From Bacillota bacterium (GTDB taxonomy: Bacteria > Bacillota > Clostridia > Lachnospirales > Lachnospiraceae), in NCBI GenBank assembly GCA_023436065.1, contig JAEZKU010000038.1, positions 1-64,000 on the forward strand: a stretch of 64,000 bases of DNA, written 5' to 3'. This document shows positions 58,990-64,000 of this stretch, piece after piece. Numbering within the stretch: the stretch's first letter is position 1; each line of letters starts with the position of its first letter. A program made the translations under genes and the position numbers. The notes below the pieces were generated by a model. It did no database searches and was not told the origin of the DNA. It saw only the letters and a program-made list of their open reading frames with translations.

Positions 58990-60753
58990 TCAATAGTTTA
59001 TTATGAATTCTGAAGGTTGCCTGGCCCTAACCTCAGATACCCTGCTTTCCATAATTCGATATACTCTGCTGCAAATGTCAATTACACTTTGCCGATGGGT
59101 TGTCAGTATACAGGTATGTGTCCGGCCGTAGGTCATAATTCCCTGTAAGACCTCCCTTTCGGTAACCGGATCCAGAGCAGAGGTTGCTTCGTCCAGCACC
59201 AGAATCGGTGAATCCCGCAGTAACGCTCTTGCAATGGATAATCTCTGGAGTTGTCCTTCTGAAAGGTCTCCTCCCATCTCTCCTACCTGACTGTTCATTC
59301 CCTCCGGTAATTCATTGACGAACTCATAAGCACAGACTGCTTTGAGTGCTGCTACCAGCTCCTCGTCCGTTGCTTCCGGTTTACCCATGCGGAGATTATC
59401 CGCGATTGTTCCGGAGAAAATCGTATAATCCTGCGGGACATACGAAAATAATCTTCTGGTCAGAGCAGACACCTCTGTCCTTGTCCCATCCTCCAGTGAG
59501 CAGGCCACTTCTCCTGCGGTAGGCTTAAGCAGACCCAGTAGGATACGAAGCAAAGTGGTCTTCCCTTCCCCGGAGGGTCCGACAATTGCGACCAGTTCTC
59601 TGGGGCCTATTGCAACATTTACGTCCTGTAGTATGACCTCCCGGTCTTTATATGTAAAATCCATATGAGACATGGATATCGTAAGCCCTTCCTTCTTTGC
59701 CTTCATTCTAAGGACCTGTTCTTTATCATCTTCTTCCTCTTTCTCTCGTGGGAGCTCTGTAATTGCCATAATTCTGCCCGCGCTGGTAGCAGCGCTGATC
59801 GCAGTCGGAACAAGGCTGACCAAAGAGGAGAAGCTGCCGGTCAGACCGGTAGATAACTGAAGGAATAAGGTCATCGTTCCATAGGTGATAAGGCCACTCC
59901 AAAGCCGGTAAACGCCCCATCCGAATGCAGTGTAGGAAACAAACAGCCCGATTACCGATAAAAATGAGGAGGTGAGAATGGAAAACTTATTATAATCCAG
60001 GGCCATTGTGATATAGTTATCCTGTATTCCTTTCAATTTATGGCTAAAATGTTTGATTAAGTCAAAGCACTTGATAACCTGAAGGTTCTGAAAGGATTCT
60101 TCCCCAAAGGCCATCATCTCACTGCTGATCTTCATCATTTTCTGGTTATACTCTCTCATACGAATCGTAAGCGTTTTTGACAGTAACAGACTGATCGGAG
60201 CACTAATGAGTGCTATCACAGCCATGGTCGGGTCATAGTAAATGATGATCGTCAATATTCCGATAAACTGCAGCAGTCCGGTGATCAGGGATGGAACAAA
60301 GCCCAGAACACTATCCGCCACTGTCTCAACATCTGTATACAGGCGATTCAGAAGATCGCCGCTGTGATACTCTGAGATCAATTCCCAATCCGTCTTCATG
60401 ATCTTCTCATAGATCTCAGCCAGCATTTCATTGTTGACCTTCAGGCTGATCTTGGCGGAGATCCGACTGGAGGCCGCTCCGACTATGATATTGCCGATTG
60501 CCATGCTGAGAATAACCGTGATGATAAACCAGATATTCAGTGAGTCAAACCCAGTCACAGCATCTATAAGATATTTTGAGGCAACACTTCCGGCGAGACC
60601 TGCAACAGTCCCCAGTAATCCAAGAAATATGTAATATAAGATTGCATTCCGGTATCTTATGATATAAGGCATCATCCATTTTATTTCACGAAACATTTCT
60701 ACCAGAATCCCGGAACGAAGTGCTTGCTTAAGCTTATGTAGGTATGTATTCAT
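58990..60753 (-). CDS. ABC exporter (fused membrane and ATPase domains)
   Basis: A 587-residue half-transporter with six N-terminal helices (about 30-320) and an ATPase domain (about 350-575): Walker A GPSGEGKTT, signature LSEGQLQRLS (a Glu variant of LSGGQ), Walker B ILVLDEATSALD and H-loop THR. It has no C39 peptidase domain. First gene of the operon with PqqD, rSAM and peptide genes, so it probably exports the matured peptide. The start follows GAAAGG. A terminator at 60816-60860 separates it from upstream genes. Confidence 0.9.
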   Translation of the reverse strand: MNTYLHKLKQALRSGILVEMFREIKWMMPYIIRYRNAILYYIFLGLLGTVAGLAGSVASKYLIDAVTGFDSLNIWFIITVILSMAIGNIIVGAASSRISAKISLKVNNEMLAEIYEKIMKTDWELISEYHSGDLLNRLYTDVETVADSVLGFVPSLITGLLQFIGILTIIIYYDPTMAVIALISAPISLLLSKTLTIRMREYNQKMMKISSEMMAFGEESFQNLQVIKCFDLIKHFSHKLKGIQDNYITMALDYNKFSILTSSFLSVIGLFVSYTAFGWGVYRLWSGLITYGTMTLFLQLSTGLTGSFSSLVSLVPTAISAATSAGRIMAITELPREKEEEDDKEQVLRMKAKKEGLTISMSHMDFTYKDREVILQDVNVAIGPRELVAIVGPSGEGKTTLLRILLGLLKPTAGEVACSLEDGTRTEVSALTRRLFSYVPQDYTIFSGTIADNLRMGKPEATDEELVAALKAVCAYEFVNELPEGMNSQVGEMGGDLSEGQLQRLSIARALLRDSPILVLDEATSALDPVTEREVLQGIMTYGRTHTCILTTHRQSVIDICSRVYRIMESRVSEVRARQPSEFIINY

Positions 60754-60815
60754 ATTTATCCTTTCAAATCAGTGATTTCAAGTACGTTTTACATATTTTT
60801 ACAGGTAATGGTTAT

Positions 60816-60860
60816 TTAAAAACTAAGCATAGATGGAAGGCATTTATCTCCTGCTTAGTT
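60816..60860 (-). terminator. Terminator of the nitroreductase-flippase unit
   Basis: AACTAAGC/GCTTAGTT arms with an inner AGAT/ATCT pair on the minus strand (60821-60860), followed by TTTTAAATAA. The rest of the gap 60754-61004 is AT-rich and should contain the promoter of the exporter operon; I could not place it with confidence. Confidence 0.7.
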
Positions 60861-61004
60861 ATTTGTTATATATTAACATATTCCGCTATTATTGTATAGA
60901 AAATTGGTTTGCTAATTTCCTATTATTTCCATTGCTATTTCTGATAATATCACCTATTCTGTGCTGTTACTATGGTATATTACATATATTGACAACGGTA
61001 ATTG

Positions 61005-61979
61005 TTAAATTACAGTTATTTCTGCAGTTTTTCTTTCCGATTTTGTTGTCCGGCATTTAGGAGGATAATCACCAATACCAATAAACATGATGGGAACCTC
61101 TGCATCATGCAGCGGAAGTAAAGCTCTGATACATTTCTCCTGATCCATTTTCAGTGATGCGCTTAGCGGCACAGATGCAATTCCTTCATAATGTAAAGAA
61201 TTCAGCATACTCTCAGCATACATTCCGCCATCAATGTATGCTTGATAAAGCTCTCTGTCTCTGTTAAAGCATCTGAGATCAGCAGTGATCAGAAGTAATT
61301 TGTCAAATTCATGTCCGAATCCCTCATTCCCATTTTGATTTTGCAATACCTTCTTCATGATCTCGTGATTTGTAATAACGATTGTTCTCCACCCTTGTCT
61401 GTTGCAGGCAGAAGGTGTATGCTGAGCAAGTTCAACTGCTTCTTTAACTCGTTCCAGCTCTACAGGTTCATCTGAAAAATGCCGTAAACTATGCCTGTTT
61501 AATACAAAATCCTTATACCCCAACGCTTTCACTTCTGCTTCGCCTAGCCGGGTAAATTCAATTACTCCGCCGCTATGATTCGGAGTTCCTCTCAGTTTAT
61601 TGATTCTCTCTTCAAGTTCAGCGTTTACATACCCATACTGTTTATTCTTTTCTATATACATATGTAATGTACTTAATGCAGTTCTGAAAAAGAATTCATT
61701 CTCGCTATACCCATCATTTAAATAGTTTTCCATGGCTTCTAAAAGGGCATTTAAGTTATGCTTACCAAATCCCGGACGGAAATTCTCGTATGCTAACCCC
61801 TTTTCAATTGTGTGATACCATCTGGTTATAACAGCCTCGTACTGTTTGCCATCCATGCACCTGTTGCCGACAAAGGAATACTTAGTGAACCTTTTATAAT
61901 ACTCTTTGTTCTTTTCCTTGGTGGATTGGTTAAGGACATGTTTTCCTCTAAAAGCCCTGAAATAGTTTAATATTTTCAT
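61005..61979 (-). CDS. Nitroreductase-family flavoprotein in a polysaccharide locus
   Basis: A 324-residue protein whose C-terminal half (about 160-310) is a nitroreductase FMN domain: RHSLRHFSDEPVELERVKEAVELAQHTPSACNRQGWR and the late GIGDYPP. The N-terminal 150 residues are a helical extension (RCMDGKQYEAVITRWYHTIEKG) common to homologues in exopolysaccharide clusters. The reaction is unknown, perhaps a redox step on a sugar or cofactor. The ATG at 61979 has better spacing from AAAGGGG than that at 61985. It starts six bases after the flippase gene. Confidence 0.82.
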   Translation of the reverse strand: MKILNYFRAFRGKHVLNQSTKEKNKEYYKRFTKYSFVGNRCMDGKQYEAVITRWYHTIEKGLAYENFRPGFGKHNLNALLEAMENYLNDGYSENEFFFRTALSTLHMYIEKNKQYGYVNAELEERINKLRGTPNHSGGVIEFTRLGEAEVKALGYKDFVLNRHSLRHFSDEPVELERVKEAVELAQHTPSACNRQGWRTIVITNHEIMKKVLQNQNGNEGFGHEFDKLLLITADLRCFNRDRELYQAYIDGGMYAESMLNSLHYEGIASVPLSASLKMDQEKCIRALLPLHDAEVPIMFIGIGDYPPKCRTTKSERKTAEITVI

Positions 61980-61991
61980 TCCCATACCCCT

Positions 61992-63545
61992 TTATTTAGT
62001 ATAAATCTCACTTGTGATTACCCGTCTTAAAAAACGCTTCCGAATTCCATGGAGTATCTCCAACATATATTTAAATTCCTCTTTTTTATGATAGATAATA
62101 ATAAAAAAGATATTTGGAATAACGATACATATGACAATCCTAATCAGTAATCCACCGAAGGTCCTTTCAAATTGCATGCAAATAGTACTTGTGATCACTG
62201 CCACCAAAGCGGTAATCAAAAGATTTTTTACCATGATGATCAGATTACCAATTGCTGATTCGAAAAATAAATTTCTAAACAGCACGTAATTCGTCCATGG
62301 TAACGAAACCATAAAGGCTAATATTGTAGATAAAATGACACCATAAATCCCCAAAAACTGTACCATGATTAAATTACTTACCAGATTTACAACCATGGAT
62401 ACATATGGTCTCATTTTATCCTTGTGCCATAACCCGGCTGCATCTTTGAAGGTTAATACAGTTCTTTGTATCTCAAATATGAAAAAATAGATACACATCA
62501 GAATGACAAAGCCATTACCAAGAGTTAACTCCTTTCCAACCCAAAGCTCCATGAACGGTTCGTATAAACACAGAAAGCAAATGGTAAACCATCCTACGAG
62601 CCATGCATTAATAAAGCTGATCCTCTTAAACAAAATAAAATTATCCTCAATGGTATCCATCACCAGCTTATTTCCGATCCCTGCAGTCAGGGAGCCGAAA
62701 ATAATGATAAGAATGCCACATATTGAATTCATAATATAGTAATAATTCCCGTATTGTGCAGTTGCTGTTAATCCCAAAAACGCCGAAATTATTACCGTAT
62801 CAGCCGAATGAACCACAACACTGTTCAGTTTTGTGCCAATCAATCCCGACATCTGCCTTCGTATCTTGCTCCTTAGCTCATAGGATAGTTCACCCTCACA
62901 TCTGAACTGTGGGTACTTCTTCTCTGTAATGATCTTGTAACACAAATTTGTAATCAGGCTTCCGATAATCGATACAAAAGCATAAAGATAAAAATTCCTT
63001 GATAAAAACAAGGCTAAAATTTGCCCCGATTGAACTGATACGCTAATAATTGTCGCGATATTGTTAATGATATCACTTCTTTGATATGCAACCAGAATAC
63101 TCTGTCTGTATCCCGAAAAGAAGTAACTGATCACAGAGTTTGCGAGATAAATGACATATAAGATATAGATGTTTACCCCTGAGGGTGTTGTACCATTGAT
63201 AAGCTTGGGAACAAAAGGAAGTATAACAATACCAATCAGCAAAATAACACAACCAATAATACCGTATAATCTTCGATAATATTTCAGCAACTCATTGATC
63301 GTTTCGTATTCATACAGCGAAACCGGCTCATACATTGCAAAGACAATGGCTGAACTCAAACCAAGCTCTGCCAAACTTAAAAAGCTTAAAATTGATGTAA
63401 ACAATGTACCTATGCCCAAATAGGACACACCAAGTAAATAAATAATTAAGGTCCTTGAGATGAATGGTAAAACCAAAGTTATTATCTTATTCAAAAAGCC
63501 GGTCACTATATTCCGTGATGCATTCCGTGTCCTACTCTGCCTCAT
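61992..63545 (-). CDS. Polysaccharide flippase, Wzx/MOP family
   Basis: A 517-residue membrane protein with 12-14 helices and the MOP-superfamily start NIVTGFLNKIITLVLPFISRTLII. It should flip undecaprenol-linked repeat units across the membrane. It is the clearest sign that the right end of the window is a surface-polysaccharide locus. Codon use is more AT-rich here than in the housekeeping part. The start follows AAAGGAG. Confidence 0.88.
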   Translation of the reverse strand: MRQSRTRNASRNIVTGFLNKIITLVLPFISRTLIIYLLGVSYLGIGTLFTSILSFLSLAELGLSSAIVFAMYEPVSLYEYETINELLKYYRRLYGIIGCVILLIGIVILPFVPKLINGTTPSGVNIYILYVIYLANSVISYFFSGYRQSILVAYQRSDIINNIATIISVSVQSGQILALFLSRNFYLYAFVSIIGSLITNLCYKIITEKKYPQFRCEGELSYELRSKIRRQMSGLIGTKLNSVVVHSADTVIISAFLGLTATAQYGNYYYIMNSICGILIIIFGSLTAGIGNKLVMDTIEDNFILFKRISFINAWLVGWFTICFLCLYEPFMELWVGKELTLGNGFVILMCIYFFIFEIQRTVLTFKDAAGLWHKDKMRPYVSMVVNLVSNLIMVQFLGIYGVILSTILAFMVSLPWTNYVLFRNLFFESAIGNLIIMVKNLLITALVAVITSTICMQFERTFGGLLIRIVICIVIPNIFFIIIYHKKEEFKYMLEILHGIRKRFLRRVITSEIYTK

Positions 63546-63647
63546 TCAGAAAGCTTCTCCTTTCTTATTTAAACCAACCCGCATTATTTTCATGTAACCC
63601 TTTTCATAGTCAGACAACTCATGTAAAATAAGGACAGAACAGTCTGT

Positions 63648-64000
63648 TTATCTTGATAAAAGAAGCTCCTCAGAGATACTGTCAAAGCAATTAGAATTCT
63701 GATACGCAGCAAGCCCTTTTCGTATCCTTTGCTTTTCCTGCAGAAAATTATCCTCCAATCGTTTGACCATCGTCTCCAGCTTCCTGCAATCAATTCTTTC
63801 CCTGACATCAATCATATACTTTTCCTGTCCGAACAACGAAAGAAGTTCATGGTATTTTTCTGCCCATCCCATCACTATAGTCGGAACACCATTCTTATAG
63901 GAATGAATGATGGAATGATATCTTGATGCGATCACATAGTCAAAGGATCTGATAACATGATTGAATTCTATGCAATTTAGTTCGTCTGAGACTACAAATA
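63648..64000 (-). CDS. Polysaccharide pyruvyl transferase family protein (partial, C-terminal part)
   Basis: The last 117 or so residues of a gene that runs off the right edge. The frame reads DYVIASRYHSIIHSYKNGVPTIVMGWAEKYHELL, the conserved Arg-Tyr-His substrate region of PF04230 enzymes, which add pyruvate ketals or act as related sugar transferases. The start lies beyond the window. About 100 bases separate it from the flippase gene. Confidence 0.8.
   Translation of the reverse strand, partial: FVVSDELNCIEFNHVIRSFDYVIASRYHSIIHSYKNGVPTIVMGWAEKYHELLSLFGQEKYMIDVRERIDCRKLETMVKRLEDNFLQEKQRIRKGLAAYQNSNCFDSISEELLLSR

Noticed and set aside
54403..60753. Lasso-peptide cluster
   Set aside because: Kinase, nucleotidyltransferase, PqqD-like protein and exporter fit, but the asparagine-synthetase-like cyclase and the transglutaminase-like protease are absent and an rSAM enzyme is present.
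63590..63811. 73-residue minus-strand frame at the right edge
   Set aside because: It overlaps, out of frame, the partial pyruvyl transferase gene, which has clear family motifs.

Overview
The window looks like a chromosomal segment of an anaerobic, spore-forming Firmicute, most likely a plant- or gut-fibre degrading member of the Lachnospiraceae (Clostridium cluster XIVa). This rests on gene content, not on a database match: a class III (oxygen-sensitive) ribonucleotide reductase, a Csp-type subtilase, a membrane pyrophosphatase, a Na+-decarboxylase membrane pair, GH130, GH94 and GH161-like phosphorylases, moderate GC and strong AAGGAGG-type ribosome binding sites. Nearly all genes lie on the minus strand. 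No rRNA, tRNA, CRISPR array, transposase or phage gene was seen.

Layout. 1-12.4 kb is mostly housekeeping: an amidase and an APH-fold kinase, guaB with a long structured leader, ilvE plus a small membrane protein, folA and thyA with a tandem structured repeat between them, nrdD fused to a glutaredoxin-like domain behind NrdR boxes, hflX and a TPR lipoprotein. 12.4-12.9 kb holds two striking palindromic structures. 12.9-27 kb is transport and envelope: hppA, an orphan decarboxylase beta/gamma pair, ZIP and SulP transporters, an NlpC/P60 hydrolase, a subtilase, a short FtsH and an LtaS-like enzyme.

27-38 kb is a cytoplasmic beta-glucan operon (GH161/149-like phosphorylase, GH30, GH2, GH94 laminaribiose-phosphorylase-like, cupin) next to a LacI regulator. 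38-39 kb carries two tandem paralogous small proteins of unknown function behind a sporulation-like promoter. 39-47 kb is a beta-mannan cluster resembling the Roseburia type (CE17-like esterase, two GH130 phosphorylases, cellobiose 2-epimerase, mannose-6-phosphate isomerase, two LacI regulators). No sugar transporter is present in either cluster.

47-64 kb contains a soluble chemoreceptor with a C-terminal sensor, RidA, and a long operon. From upstream to downstream the operon reads ABC exporter, PqqD-like protein, radical SAM/SPASM enzyme, a Cys-rich precursor-like peptide with a collagen-like Gly-Lys-Pro and His tail, HPr-kinase-like protein, SipW-like peptidase, nucleotidyltransferase, CpsB phosphatase, Ig-like membrane protein and two Wzz/BY-kinase fusions. 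Upstream lie a nitroreductase, a Wzx flippase and a partial pyruvyl transferase. The physical fusion of a RiPP-like maturation module to exopolysaccharide control genes is the most unusual feature and the best candidate for an undescribed system.
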